A stretch of 64,000 nucleotides of DNA from positions 372,001-436,000 of the forward strand of contig NZ_JQLN01000004.1 of NCBI RefSeq assembly GCF_000744225.1, in the 5' to 3' direction. Source of the DNA: Kitasatospora mediocidica KCTC 9733. GTDB taxonomy: Bacteria > Actinomycetota > Actinomycetes > Streptomycetales > Streptomycetaceae. The position numbers and the translations under genes are program-made. Position 1 is the first letter of the stretch, and every line of letters starts with the position of its first letter. This document shows, piece by piece, positions 38,328 to 47,324 of the stretch. The notes under the pieces were generated by a model that was not told where the DNA came from, did not search any database, and worked only from the letters and a program-made list of their open reading frames with translations.

Positions 38328-40178
38328 GTGAGTACTGATGGTGTGGGTTTTGGCGTGCCGTGGCAGGTGTCCGCGTTCCAGCTGCCGGCCGAAGCGCCGG
38401 GGGCTGCGGAACTGGTCACCCGGATCCGCGAGTTACGTGCACGGATCCTGTTCGACGGGGGCCGCCGGCCCGACTTCCGCGATGGTGAGGACTACGTCGA
38501 TGATCAGGAACTGGACTTCGGGGCCTGGCACTTCGTGGGCCGACGCGAGGCCGACGGCCCGCCCGTCGGGTATGTGCGGCTGTCGACCCCGCAGACGGGG
38601 CGGCTGTTCCAGTCCCGCGCCTTCCTTGGGGAAGGGCCCTTCGAGGACTTGCTGACCGAGGAAGGGCTGGGAACCGCAGAAACGTTTGAGCACAGTCGAC
38701 TCGTCGTCGAGCACCGGGCCCGCAAGCTGGGCCTGGGTGTGCATCTGAACGCGATGGCCATCGCCGCGGCCCGCTGCCTGGGGGCCAAGGCCATGATCGG
38801 GACCTCCGGCACGGCGGACGGGCAGGACCTGTTCCACGAACGGTTCGGCTTCCGCCCGGTGCCCGGCACGCGCCGGTACGTGGAGCGGTACACCGAGGAC
38901 GTGGTCCTCATGCTCTACCGGGCCGCCCGCGGCGCGGGGGAGTACACCGCCCTGGTCGAGCAGCTGGAACCGGTCTTCTCCACGATCACGGTGACGCCGG
39001 AGCGGGCCCTGGGCGACCTGCCCCGCGCCCACGGCAGGGCCGGATCGTCCGCCGTCACGATCCCCGCCCCCGGCGCCGATCGCCGCATGGACGCCGAGGT
39101 CTGGCGGCCCGTCCTGTTCGAGCCCCAGCGTGCCGAGGACCGCGGGGAGCTGGACGCGCTGCTGGCCTCGGGCCAGGTCCGCGAGGTCTGCGACACGATC
39201 GAGGAGCAGCTGCGGGAGCTGGTCAGGAGCCGTGAACCCGGGCGGAAGCTGGCCGGGGCGGAGCTGGAGAGGGCCGTCGGGGAGCAGTTGGCGGGAGTCG
39301 ACCCGGCCTCCTACGGGGTCTGGGCGTGGTATCCGTGGTCGGGTCGGCTGGTGCACCTGCTGCCGCGCGAGGAGTTCAGGCTGGTGCGTACCGACCGCAA
39401 CCGGGGTCGGATCGAACGTCCGCAGCAGCGGGAACTGATGGCCCGCCGGGTGGGCGTGATCGGACTGTCGGTCGGCAGCAGCGCCGCGCTCACCTTCGCG
39501 ATGGAGGGAATCGGCGGCGCGTTCAAGCTCGCCGACTTCGACGACCTGAGCCTGTCCAACCTGAACCGGCTGCGCGCCGGAGTCCACCACATGGGCCTCA
39601 ACAAGTGCGTCATCTCCGCCCGTCAGATGCTGGAGATCGATCCCTGGCTGGACATCGAGATCTACCCGGCCGGTCTGACCGACGAGAACATGCCCGAATT
39701 CTTCAGCGGCGGTCATGGTCCGATCGACCTGCTCGTCGAGGAATGCGACACCCCCTACGTCAAGATCGCCGCTCGTGAGCACGCCCGCCGGCTCGGCATC
39801 CCGGTGGTCATGGATGCCAACGACCGAGGCCTGCTGGACGTGGAACGCTTCGACCTCGAACCCGAACGGCCCCTGCTGCACGGCATCCTGGGCGAGACCA
39901 CCTCCGCCGACCTGCTCGACCTGACCTTCGACCAGATCGTCGACCTGATCCTCACCATGGTCGACCGCGAGCGCATCAGCCCCGAACTCGCCGCCTCCAT
40001 CCCGCAGATCGGCAAGACCCTCAGCAGCTGGCCACAACTGGCCTCCGGCGTCGCCCTGGGCGGAGCTCTGACCGCAGAGGCGGCCCGCCGCATCCTGCTC
40101 GGCCAGCCCCGCCCCTCCGGCCGCTTCTACACCGACCTCGAACTCCTCACCCGAGCCGACCGGAGCACCGTCGCATGA
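38328..40178 (+). CDS. FeeM/GNAT-like acyltransferase fused to ThiF/E1-like adenylation domain
   Basis: A 616-residue two-domain protein from GTG 38328 behind AAAAGGAG. Residues about 20-205 have a GNAT/LuxI-FeeM-like fold: RIRELRARILFDGG, FVGRREADGPPVGYVRLS, EHSRLVVEHRARKLGLGVHL and FHERFGFRPVPGTRRY. Residues about 360-590 form a ThiF/MoeB/E1-like domain: VGVIGLSVGSS (from 375) nucleotide loop, ADFDDLSLSNLNRLRAG, EECDTPYVKIAAREHA and GIPVVMDANDRG. No CxxC zinc pair or clear catalytic Cys was found. It recalls the actinobacterial Rv1355c/MoeY group but lacks a nitroreductase-like end. It overlaps the KASIII gene by 4 bp. Codon 36 is TTA. It could adenylate and acylate an amino acid or carrier; this is a hypothesis. 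Confidence 0.75.
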   Translation: MSTDGVGFGVPWQVSAFQLPAEAPGAAELVTRIRELRARILFDGGRRPDFRDGEDYVDDQELDFGAWHFVGRREADGPPVGYVRLSTPQTGRLFQSRAFLGEGPFEDLLTEEGLGTAETFEHSRLVVEHRARKLGLGVHLNAMAIAAARCLGAKAMIGTSGTADGQDLFHERFGFRPVPGTRRYVERYTEDVVLMLYRAARGAGEYTALVEQLEPVFSTITVTPERALGDLPRAHGRAGSSAVTIPAPGADRRMDAEVWRPVLFEPQRAEDRGELDALLASGQVREVCDTIEEQLRELVRSREPGRKLAGAELERAVGEQLAGVDPASYGVWAWYPWSGRLVHLLPREEFRLVRTDRNRGRIERPQQRELMARRVGVIGLSVGSSAALTFAMEGIGGAFKLADFDDLSLSNLNRLRAGVHHMGLNKCVISARQMLEIDPWLDIEIYPAGLTDENMPEFFSGGHGPIDLLVEECDTPYVKIAAREHARRLGIPVVMDANDRGLLDVERFDLEPERPLLHGILGETTSADLLDLTFDQIVDLILTMVDRERISPELAASIPQIGKTLSSWPQLASGVALGGALTAEAARRILLGQPRPSGRFYTDLELLTRADRSTVA

Positions 40179-41209
40179 CCCTCGCCCCCGAGCTGGCCAC
40201 CGACACCCACACCGGCGCCGGCCTGCCCGTCCCGTTCGCCGTCACCGGAACCGGCCTGCACCTACCGCCGACCATCGTGACCAACCACGACCTCACCCGC
40301 ACCCTCGACACCACCGACGAATGGATCGTCGCCCGCACCGGCATCCGCGAACGACGGCGCCTGGCACCGGAACTGGCCACCTCCGACATGTGCCTGGCCG
40401 CCGCCCGGCCGGCCCTGCAAGCCGCCGGGCTGGCCGCAACGGACCTGGACGCCGTCATCGTCGCCACCTATACCTACGACCAACCCCTGCCCTCCACCTC
40501 CCTGATCGTCAAAGACGCACTCGGCGCCACCCGCGCCCTGGCCCTGGACGTGACCCAGGCCGCCTGCGCCTCCGGGGTCCACGCCGTGCTGCTGGCCGCC
40601 CACCTGCTCCAGAACCCCTCCATCAGCAACGTCCTGGTCCTCGCCGCCGACTGCGCCTCCCGCGTCACCGCCCCGGGCGACCGCACCACCGGAGTCTTCT
40701 TCGGCGACGCCGCAGCCGCGGCCGTCCTGGCCAAGAACGACACCCACGGCGCCGGCCTGCTCGCCTACGACCTGGGCTCGCAACTCTCCTACCAAGTACA
40801 GATCCCGGCCGGCGGCTCCCGACTGCCGACCACCGCCGACACCCTCACCGACGGCGGCCACTACCTGGCCATGGACGGACGGGCCGTCTGGGAGACCGCC
40901 ACCACCAGGCTGCCCCAGAGCATCACCCTCGCAGCCCGACGCGCCGGCCTGGACCCCGCCGCCATCGACCACTACTTCCTGCACCAGGCCAACATCAACA
41001 TCCTGGGCGAAACCCTGAAAACCCTCGACGTCCCCTCCGAACGCGCCCCCATCACCCTCGACAAGCTCGGCAATACCGGCGCGGCCGGAATGTTCACCGC
41101 ACTCCACGACGCCGTCACCCACGGACGGATCAAGCCAGGCGACACCTACGTCATGTCCGCCATCGGCGCAGGCTTCCACTGGGGCACCCTGTGCCTGCGC
41201 CACAGCTGA
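40175..41209 (+). CDS. KASIII-like 3-oxoacyl-ACP synthase (FabH homologue)
   Basis: A 344-residue thiolase-fold enzyme. It has the FabH start (VTGTGLHLPPTIVTNHDL, TTDEWIVARTGIRERRR) and a complete Cys-His-Asn triad: C131 in TQAACASGV, H270 in HYFLHQANI, N300 in LGNTGAAGM. It should load an acyl-CoA on C131 and condense it with a malonyl thioester, or transfer the acyl to another acceptor as some FabH-like enzymes in natural-product clusters do. The four-base ATGA overlap couples it to the acyltransferase-E1 gene. It is not part of a fatty-acid (fabD-acpP) operon, so a dedicated pathway is likely. Confidence 0.93.
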   Translation: MTLAPELATDTHTGAGLPVPFAVTGTGLHLPPTIVTNHDLTRTLDTTDEWIVARTGIRERRRLAPELATSDMCLAAARPALQAAGLAATDLDAVIVATYTYDQPLPSTSLIVKDALGATRALALDVTQAACASGVHAVLLAAHLLQNPSISNVLVLAADCASRVTAPGDRTTGVFFGDAAAAAVLAKNDTHGAGLLAYDLGSQLSYQVQIPAGGSRLPTTADTLTDGGHYLAMDGRAVWETATTRLPQSITLAARRAGLDPAAIDHYFLHQANINILGETLKTLDVPSERAPITLDKLGNTGAAGMFTALHDAVTHGRIKPGDTYVMSAIGAGFHWGTLCLRHS

Positions 41210-41415
41210 ACGGACCTGTCCAGCAGGCAGGACAGCACCGCGTGCACAGCTCCCCCATGTGATCACTGGACCTGGAAAGCTCCACGACCACGCTGGGCTC
41301 GCGCCTGTCTCGGGTCCGGGCCCCCGGCTCCGACACCCGGCATCCCCACGTGCCGGCCGGTGTCAACTCAACAGCAACGAGGCCATCCGGATCCCTTCCT
41401 GCTTCCGGACAGCGC
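41210..41415. other. Intergenic region after the KASIII gene
   Basis: 206 bp without a gene. A weak stem CTGTCC/GGACAG with an 8-nt loop lies about 10 bp after the KASIII stop. Confidence 0.35.
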
Positions 41416-41448
41416 GAACCGGGGACGGCCCCACGCCGTCCCCGGTTC
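41416..41448. terminator. Strong hairpin terminator
   Basis: GAACCGGGGACGGC (41416-41429) pairs with GCCGTCCCCGGTTC (41435-41448) around 5 nt. It lies between the KASIII operon and the minus-strand small frame and AHBA-side carboxylase genes, ending transcription from both sides. Confidence 0.8.
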
Positions 41449-41498
41449 TGCGGTGCCTGGTCATGCCCCACAGCAGCCGGGCCGCACCCGCGCCGCCC

Positions 41499-41660
41499 CT
41501 ATGATGCGGGAGTGATGAGGCCGTAGTGGCCGTCGTATCGGTGGTACAGCACGTTGCCGCGGCCGGTGGCCGCATCGGCCCTGCGGTCCTTGTCCACGAC
41601 GGCCTCGACCCCACGGAGCAGGCGGGTGTCGCCGTTGCGGACCGTGTCGGCCTTGGCCAC
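41499..41660 (-). CDS. Possible small protein or gene remnant (53 aa)
   Basis: A GTG-started frame encodes VAKADTVRNGDTRLLRGVEA, VVDKDRRADAATGRGNVLYH and RYDGHYGLITPAS. Codon third positions are GC as in real genes, and the sequence looks like the end of a conserved protein. An in-frame TGA lies 30 bp upstream and no good ribosome site is seen, so it may be the tail of a broken gene. Confidence 0.35.
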   Translation of the reverse strand: MAKADTVRNGDTRLLRGVEAVVDKDRRADAATGRGNVLYHRYDGHYGLITPAS

Positions 41661-41745
41661 GGCCCTGGCCCCGCCGCTCGGCGCCCCTCACGCGGCCGGG
41701 CGGCGGAGGTCCGCCAACGCCGCCGGTTCACGCACGATTGTTGAA

Positions 41746-41952
41746 TCACCGGCCGGCGGTCTGCCAGCTCTGTGCGGCCGTGTCGGCGGTCCGCAGTGCC
41801 GCCCGCCGCCAGCGGGGGCGGGCGACGACGCGGCGGTGGGGGGCCGTCGGAACGCTGCGCCTCGCGGCGAGGACACGCAGCACCACGGCCACGGCGGCGA
41901 GTTCCTCCGGGGTCGGCCGACCCCGGAGGACCCGCACGGTCAGGTCATCCAT
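41746..41952 (-). CDS. accE: Acyl-CoA carboxylase epsilon subunit
   Basis: A 68-residue protein. Its first 30 residues (LTVRVLRGRPTPEELAAVAV) match the epsilon subunits that bind the beta ring of actinobacterial acyl-CoA carboxylases, where they tune activity and assembly. The rest is basic and variable, ending WRRAALRTADTAAQSWQ, where the Trp is usual. It follows the beta-subunit gene by 8 bp in the same operon. Confidence 0.85.
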   Translation of the reverse strand: MDDLTVRVLRGRPTPEELAAVAVVLRVLAARRSVPTAPHRRVVARPRWRRAALRTADTAAQSWQTAGR

Positions 41953-41960
41953 CCGAGAGC

Positions 41961-43619
41961 TCACAGGGGTGGGTTGCCGTGCTTGCGGGAGGGCAGGTCG
42001 GCGTGCTTGGTGCGGAGCATGGCGAGGGCGGCGGCCAGGACGGTGCGGGTCTCGGCGGGGTCGATGACGTCGTCGACGAGGCCGCGTTCGGCCGCGTAGT
42101 ACGGGTGCATGAGTTCGTTCTTGTATTCCTTGATCTTCTGGGCGCGCATCGCCTCGGGGTCCTCGGCGGCGTTGATGTCGCGCCGGAAGATCACGTTGGC
42201 GGCGCCCTCGGCACCCATCACGGCGATCTCGTTGGTCGGCCACGCGTAGGACAGGTCCGCGCCGATCGAGCGCGAGTCCATCACGATGTACGCGCCGCCG
42301 TAGGCCTTGCGCAGGATCAGCTGGATCCGCGGGACGGTGGCGTTGCAGTAGGCGTAGAGGAGCTTGGCGCCGTGGCGGATGATGCCCTCGTGCTCCTGGT
42401 CGACGCCGGGCAGGAAGCCGGGCACGTCCAGCAGGGTGACCAGCGGGATGTTGAAGGCGTCGCACATCTGCACGAAGCGGGCGGCCTTTTCCGACGCATT
42501 GATGTCCAGGACGCCCGCCAGGGACTGCGGCTGGTTGGCGATCAGCCCCACCACGTGGCCGTCGATGCGGGCCAGCGCGACGATGACGTTGGTGGCCCAG
42601 CGCTCGTGGACCTCCAGGTACTCGCCGTGGTCGACGATCTCCTCCAACACCTTGCGCATGTCGTAGGGCCGGTTGCCGTCGGCGGGCACCAGGTCCAGCA
42701 GCGCCTCGCAGCGCCGCTCCACCGGGTCCTCGGCGGGCGTGGCCGGCGGCATCTCGCGGTTGTTCTGCGGCAGCATCGACAGCAGGAACCGCACCTCCTC
42801 GATGCACGACTGCTCGTCGTCGTACGCGAAGTGCGACACCCCCGACACCGCCGAGTGCACGTCCGCGCCGCCCAGACCGTTCTGGCTGATCTTCTCCCCG
42901 GTGACGGCCTGCACCACGTCCGGGCCGGTGATGAACATCTGCGACGTCTCACGGACCATGAACACGAAGTCCGTCAACGCCGGACTGTAGGCCGCGCCGC
43001 CCGCGCACGGGCCCAGCATCACCGAGATCTGCGGGATCACCCCCGACGCTCGGGTGTTGCGCTGGAAGATACCGCCGTAACCGGCCAGCGCCGTGACGCC
43101 CTCCTGGATCCGGGCCCCGGCACCGTCGTTCAGCGACACCAGCGGCGCACCCGCCGCGATCGCCATGTCCATGATCTTGTGGATCTTCTGCGCATGCGCC
43201 TCACCCAGCGCCCCACCGAAGATCCGGAAATCATGCGCGTAGGTGAACACCGTCCGGCCGTTCACCGTGCCCCAACCCACGATCACACCATCGGTATGCG
43301 GCTTCTTCCCCTCCAGCCCGAAACCCGACGCACGGTGCCGCCGCAACGGCTCCACCTCATGGAACGACCCCGCGTCCAACAGCAGGTCGATCCGCTCACG
43401 CGCCGTCAACTTGCCCTTGGCGTGCTGCGCCTCGGTGGCCTTGTCGCTCGGGCCGCGCCGCACCTGCTCACGCAGCTCGTGCAACTCCGCCACCCGACCA
43501 CGGGTACCAGGAGTACCAGGAGCCTTCCGCGCCACCGTCTCCTCGCCCAGGTCGTCAGGAGGCGCCGAGGCGGCCGTGGTCGGGCTCGGTGCGGCCATGA
43601 CCGAATGTGTGGAAATCAC
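41961..43619 (-). CDS. pccB: Acyl-CoA carboxylase carboxyltransferase (beta) subunit
   Basis: A 552-residue carboxyltransferase of the PccB/AccB type. Two crotonase-like halves are visible, with oxyanion-hole motifs SLNDGAGARIQEG and GPCAGGAAYSPAL in the first, DVPGFLPGVDQEHEGIIRHG and RKAYGGAYIVMDSRSIGADL in the second. With a biotinylated alpha subunit (not in the window) it would make methylmalonyl- or malonyl-CoA. Start GTG 43619 overlaps the aroQ stop (GTGA); the internal ATG at 43598 is an alternative. Its link to the AHBA genes suggests extender-unit supply. Confidence 0.93.
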   Translation of the reverse strand: MISTHSVMAAPSPTTAASAPPDDLGEETVARKAPGTPGTRGRVAELHELREQVRRGPSDKATEAQHAKGKLTARERIDLLLDAGSFHEVEPLRRHRASGFGLEGKKPHTDGVIVGWGTVNGRTVFTYAHDFRIFGGALGEAHAQKIHKIMDMAIAAGAPLVSLNDGAGARIQEGVTALAGYGGIFQRNTRASGVIPQISVMLGPCAGGAAYSPALTDFVFMVRETSQMFITGPDVVQAVTGEKISQNGLGGADVHSAVSGVSHFAYDDEQSCIEEVRFLLSMLPQNNREMPPATPAEDPVERRCEALLDLVPADGNRPYDMRKVLEEIVDHGEYLEVHERWATNVIVALARIDGHVVGLIANQPQSLAGVLDINASEKAARFVQMCDAFNIPLVTLLDVPGFLPGVDQEHEGIIRHGAKLLYAYCNATVPRIQLILRKAYGGAYIVMDSRSIGADLSYAWPTNEIAVMGAEGAANVIFRRDINAAEDPEAMRAQKIKEYKNELMHPYYAAERGLVDDVIDPAETRTVLAAALAMLRTKHADLPSRKHGNPPL

Positions 43620-44050
43620 TCGGTCACCATCTCCAGCAGGGCTCGCGCGGCAAGCCGGTAGCCGAGGGTTCCGAATCCCACCACAATGCCGCCGGCCAGC
43701 GGCGCCAGGACTGATTCGTGTCGAAATGCCTCCCGGGCCCAGACATTCGATATGTGCACCTCGACCCAGGGCCGGGGGTAATTCGCCATGGCGTCCCGCA
43801 GGCTCCAGCCGGCGACCATCAGGGCCCCCGGGTTGACGATCGCGCCCACCGTCCCGTAATTGGCCTGGATCGCCCGGATGAGATCGCCCTCGGACTCGTC
43901 CTGGACGGAGATGACCTCCCAACCGCGGTCGGCGACCTCGGCGGCGACGGCTTTCTCGACGTCCGCGAGGGTCTCGTGGCCGTACACCTCGGGTTGGCGC
44001 CGACCCAGGATGCCCAGGTTCGGGCCGTTCAGCAGGAGTAGTGCGTTCAC
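43616..44050 (-). CDS. rifJ: Type II (amino)dehydroquinate dehydratase, RifJ homologue
   Basis: A 144-residue type II dehydroquinase: LLLNGPNLGILGRRQPEVYG with the catalytic loop Tyr, QDESEGDLIRAIQ, IVNPGALMVAGWSLRDAM and VEVHISNVWAREAFRHESV with the catalytic His. In AHBA clusters this enzyme turns 5-deoxy-5-amino-dehydroquinate into the dehydroshikimate form. Start GTG 44050 follows GAGGGA. It is divergent from the AHBA synthase gene (249-bp gap) and coupled to the carboxylase gene. A housekeeping aroQ role is possible but the setting favours RifJ. Confidence 0.93.
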   Translation of the reverse strand: MNALLLLNGPNLGILGRRQPEVYGHETLADVEKAVAAEVADRGWEVISVQDESEGDLIRAIQANYGTVGAIVNPGALMVAGWSLRDAMANYPRPWVEVHISNVWAREAFRHESVLAPLAGGIVVGFGTLGYRLAARALLEMVTE

Positions 44051-44299
44051 CGGTCCCTCGCTCTTCCGATTGTCGCGCAACGATGAATTGCCAAGTAATT
44101 CGGCTCGGTCCAGCGTACTGGCGACCCGGCTCCGACCCCATTGCCGGGAACCGAGAGAAGGGTGTTTCAGGGGGTCCGGTAGGGGGTTGGAGCGCTTCCG
44201 GGCCTCGGGTAGCGTGCCGAATGCTGAATTTCCTTCGGATGCTCCGGCGGAGCCGACGGCGACGCGGTGCTTCCGCCCTCCACAACAAAGGTTGGAATC
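44051..44299. promoter_or_regulatory. Divergent promoter region between rifJ and rifK
   Basis: 249 bp that must hold the promoters of both AHBA arms. AT-rich patches lie at about 44077-44102 and 44218-44235. No clear direct heptamer repeats of the SARP type could be fixed by eye. Confidence 0.5.
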
Positions 44300-45466
44300 A
44301 TGAGCAAGAATTCTCGTGGCGTGCTCGATATCCCGGCCTGGCCGCAATTCGGCGACGCCGAGCGGGCCGGCCTGCTGCGTGCCCTGGAGCAGGGCCAGTG
44401 GTGGCGCATGGGCGGCAGCGAGGTGGACTCGTTCGAGCGCGAGTTCGCCGAGTACCACAACGCGGAGCACATCCTGGCCGTGACGAACGGCACCCACGCG
44501 CTGGAGCTGGCCCTCCAGGTGCTCGGGGTCGGCCCGGGGACCGAGGTCATCGTCCCGGCCTTCACCTTCATCTCCTCCTCACAGGCCGCGCAGCGGCTCG
44601 GCGCGGTCGCGGTGCCGGTGGACGTCGACCCGGTGACCTACTGCATCGACCCCGTCGCGGTCGAGGAGCGGATCACCTCCAGGACCCGCGCGATCATGCC
44701 GGTGCACATGGCCGGGCGCCTCGCCGACATGGACGCGCTCGGGAAGATCTCCACGAACACCGGAATCCCGCTGATCCAGGACGCCGCGCACGCCCAGGGT
44801 TCGGAGTGGAACGGCAAGAAGCTCGGCGAGCTCGACTCGGTCGCCGCGTTCAGCTTCCAGAACGGCAAGCTGATGACGGCCGGCGAGGGCGGCGCCGTGC
44901 TCTTCCCGAAGGGCGAGCAGTACGAGGCCGCCTTCGTGCGGCACAGCTGCGGCCGCCCGCGTGGCGACCTGCGCTATCTGCACGCCACCTCCGGCTCCAA
45001 CTTCCGGATGAACGAGTTCTCCGCCAGCGTCCTGCGCGCCCAGCTGAGCCGGCTGGACAGCCAGATCGAGACCCGCGAGGAGCGCTGGCCGCTGCTGCAC
45101 CGGCTGCTGTCCGAGATCGACGGCGTGATCCCGCAGGGCCGCGACGAGCGGAACAACCGCAATCCGCACTACATGGCGATGTTCCGCGTTCCCGGCCTCA
45201 CCGAGGAGCGGCGCAACGAGATGGTGGCCACGCTGGTCGAGCGCGGTCTGCCGGCGTTCGCCGCGTTCCGCGCGATCTACCGCTGCGACGGCTTCTGGGA
45301 GACCGGTGGCCCGGACGAGACGGTCGAGGAGCTGGCCCGCCGCTGCCCGGTCAGCGAGGCCATCAACAACGACGCCATCTGGCTGCACCACCGCACGCTG
45401 CTCGGCTCCGAGCAGCTGATGCACGACATCGCCGAGATCGTGGCCGACGTGGTGGCAACTCTGTGA
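44300..45466 (+). CDS. rifK: AHBA synthase, RifK homologue
   Basis: A 388-residue PLP aminotransferase-fold enzyme. It aromatises 5-amino-5-deoxy-3-dehydroshikimate to 3-amino-5-hydroxybenzoic acid and, with RifL, also makes the aminated sugar precursor. The PLP lysine is K190 in FSFQNGKLMTAGEGG; D161 in IQDAAHAQG binds the pyridine nitrogen. The motifs EQGQWWRMGG, TNGTHALELALQVLGVGPGT and HSCGRPRGD are those that separate AHBA synthases from sugar aminotransferases. It is the marker gene of ansamycin and mitomycin clusters. It overlaps the rifL gene (GTGA). Confidence 0.97.
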   Translation: MSKNSRGVLDIPAWPQFGDAERAGLLRALEQGQWWRMGGSEVDSFEREFAEYHNAEHILAVTNGTHALELALQVLGVGPGTEVIVPAFTFISSSQAAQRLGAVAVPVDVDPVTYCIDPVAVEERITSRTRAIMPVHMAGRLADMDALGKISTNTGIPLIQDAAHAQGSEWNGKKLGELDSVAAFSFQNGKLMTAGEGGAVLFPKGEQYEAAFVRHSCGRPRGDLRYLHATSGSNFRMNEFSASVLRAQLSRLDSQIETREERWPLLHRLLSEIDGVIPQGRDERNNRNPHYMAMFRVPGLTEERRNEMVATLVERGLPAFAAFRAIYRCDGFWETGGPDETVEELARRCPVSEAINNDAIWLHHRTLLGSEQLMHDIAEIVADVVATL

Positions 45467-46590
45467 CGCCGCCGACCACCGGATCACAGCCGATCCGGGC
45501 CGCAGTCGTGGGGCTCGGCTGGGCGGGCCGCTCCATCTGGCTCCCCCGCCTGCTCGCCCATCCCGGTTTCTCGGTGGCCGCGGCGGTCGAGCCGCAGCAG
45601 TCGGCGCGGGAGGCGTTCGCCGAGGCCTCACCGGACATCCCAGTGCTGGCGGACATCGACCAGCTCGACCCGGAGTTGATCGACCTGGCGATCGTGGCGG
45701 TGCCCAATCACCTGCACGCGCGCATCGCCGCCCGGCTGCTGGAGCGCGGGTTGCCGGTCTTCCTCGAGAAGCCGGTCTGCCTGAGCTCGGCCGAGGCCGA
45801 CCAGCTGGCCGCCGCCGAGGCGGCGGGCGGGGCGGTGCTGCTGGCCGGCAGCGCCGCCCAGTACCGGGCCGACATCGGCGCGCTGGCCGAACTGATCCCC
45901 TCGCTGGGCCGGATCCGGTACGTGGAACTCGCCTGGGTGCGCGCCAACGGGGTGCCCGGCGCGGGTGGCTGGTTCACCCGGCGCGAGCTGGCCGGTGGCG
46001 GGGCACTGGTCGACCTGGGCTGGCACCTGCTGGACACGCTGCGCCCGCTGCTGGGTCCGGTGGACTTCCGGCAGGTGGTCGGCAGCACCTCCGGCGACTT
46101 CATCAGCGCCCAGTCGCACGGCGCGAGTTGGCGTGCCGACGAGCCCACGGCCGACCAGTGGCGCAGCGGCGACGTCGAGGACACCGCACGCGGCTTCCTG
46201 GTCACCGACGAGGGCATCGCCGTATCACTGCGGGCGAGTTGGGCCTCGCACGAGGCGCCGGACCGGACCGTCCTGCGGGTCGAGGGCAGCGCCGGGGTGG
46301 CGTCGCTGGAGTGCACCTTCGGATTCAGCCCCAACCGCGCCGGGGGCTCACGGCTCACCGTGACCAGGCACGGCGTGAGCACCCCCGTGGTACTGCCGGA
46401 CGAGCCGATCGGCTCCGAATATGACCGTCAACTCGACATCATACAAACGCAGTTGATTGACAGTCAGCAGCGCGGCGAGACGATCGGGGATGTCCGCCGC
46501 ACCATCGCCGTGATCGAGCGCCTCTACGACTCGGCACGCAGTAACCCCGGTCGCGATCCCGAACGGGTCGCGGTCCAGGTAGCCGGCTGA
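45463..46590 (+). CDS. rifL: Gfo/Idh/MocA oxidoreductase, RifL homologue
   Basis: A 375-residue NAD-dependent dehydrogenase: N-terminal Rossmann fold (AAVVGLGWAGRSIWLPRLL), the family motif EKPVCLS with the conserved Lys, and the alpha/beta domain with GGGALVDLGWHLLDTLRPLL. RifL is thought to oxidise UDP-glucose at C3 so that RifK can aminate it on the way to kanosamine. The GTG start overlaps the rifK stop, the order found in other AHBA clusters. Confidence 0.94.
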   Translation: MTPPTTGSQPIRAAVVGLGWAGRSIWLPRLLAHPGFSVAAAVEPQQSAREAFAEASPDIPVLADIDQLDPELIDLAIVAVPNHLHARIAARLLERGLPVFLEKPVCLSSAEADQLAAAEAAGGAVLLAGSAAQYRADIGALAELIPSLGRIRYVELAWVRANGVPGAGGWFTRRELAGGGALVDLGWHLLDTLRPLLGPVDFRQVVGSTSGDFISAQSHGASWRADEPTADQWRSGDVEDTARGFLVTDEGIAVSLRASWASHEAPDRTVLRVEGSAGVASLECTFGFSPNRAGGSRLTVTRHGVSTPVVLPDEPIGSEYDRQLDIIQTQLIDSQQRGETIGDVRRTIAVIERLYDSARSNPGRDPERVAVQVAG

Positions 46591-46628
46591 TCGCACCAGG
46601 ACAGCCGATCCAACCTCAGGGAGCCTCC

Positions 46629-47324
46629 ATGGAAACCGCTCTGAACCATCGCGTCGACCTGCTCGACAGCCCGCTCGGACACCCCAAGAGCGCCGTGGTC
46701 TTCGACCTCGACGGTGTCGTCGTGAACAGCTTCGGGGTCATGCGGCAGGCCTTCACCACCGCGTACGCGGAGGTCGTGGGCTCTGGTACCCCGCCGTTCG
46801 AGGAGTACGAGAAGCACCTCGGGCGATATTTTCCGGACATCATGAAGATCATGGGTCTGCCGCCGGAGATGGAGGCTCCCTTCGTCCGGGAGAGCTACCG
46901 CCTGGCCCACCAGGTCGAGCTCTTCGACGGCGTGCGCGAGCTGCTGCACGAACTGCGCGACCGCGGCCTGAAGATGGCGATAGCCACCGGCAAGGCCGGC
47001 GACCGGGCCAGGTCGCTGCTCGACCTGCTCGGGGTGCTGCCGCTGTTCGACCACGTCATCGGCTCGGACGAGGTCGCCCACCCCAAGCCGGCCCCGGACA
47101 TCGTGCTGCAGGCACTGGACCTGCTCGGGGTCCGGCCGCAGGACGCGATGATGGTGGGCGACGCGGTGACCGACATCGCCAGCGCGCGCGGTGCCCAGGT
47201 GGCCGCGGTGGCCGCCCTGTGGGGCGAGTCGGATGCCCAGGCGCTGCTGGACGCCAAGCCGGACGCCGCGCTGGACCGGCCCGCCGACCTGCTCGCCCTC
47301 TGCCCGGCGCTGGCCGGCCGCTAG
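46629..47324 (+). CDS. rifM: HAD-family phosphatase, RifM homologue
   Basis: A 231-residue HAD hydrolase. Motif I is VVFDLDGVVV (D26 nucleophile, D28 acid); the cap domain follows; AIATGKAGDRA is motif II, HPKPAPD has the motif III Lys, and MMVGDAVTDIASAR is motif IV. It dephosphorylates a sugar phosphate intermediate in the kanosamine branch. It is 38 bp after rifL and completes the rifKLM operon. The stop TAG lies in the CTAG that begins repeat copy B. Confidence 0.94.
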   Translation: METALNHRVDLLDSPLGHPKSAVVFDLDGVVVNSFGVMRQAFTTAYAEVVGSGTPPFEEYEKHLGRYFPDIMKIMGLPPEMEAPFVRESYRLAHQVELFDGVRELLHELRDRGLKMAIATGKAGDRARSLLDLLGVLPLFDHVIGSDEVAHPKPAPDIVLQALDLLGVRPQDAMMVGDAVTDIASARGAQVAAVAALWGESDAQALLDAKPDAALDRPADLLALCPALAGR

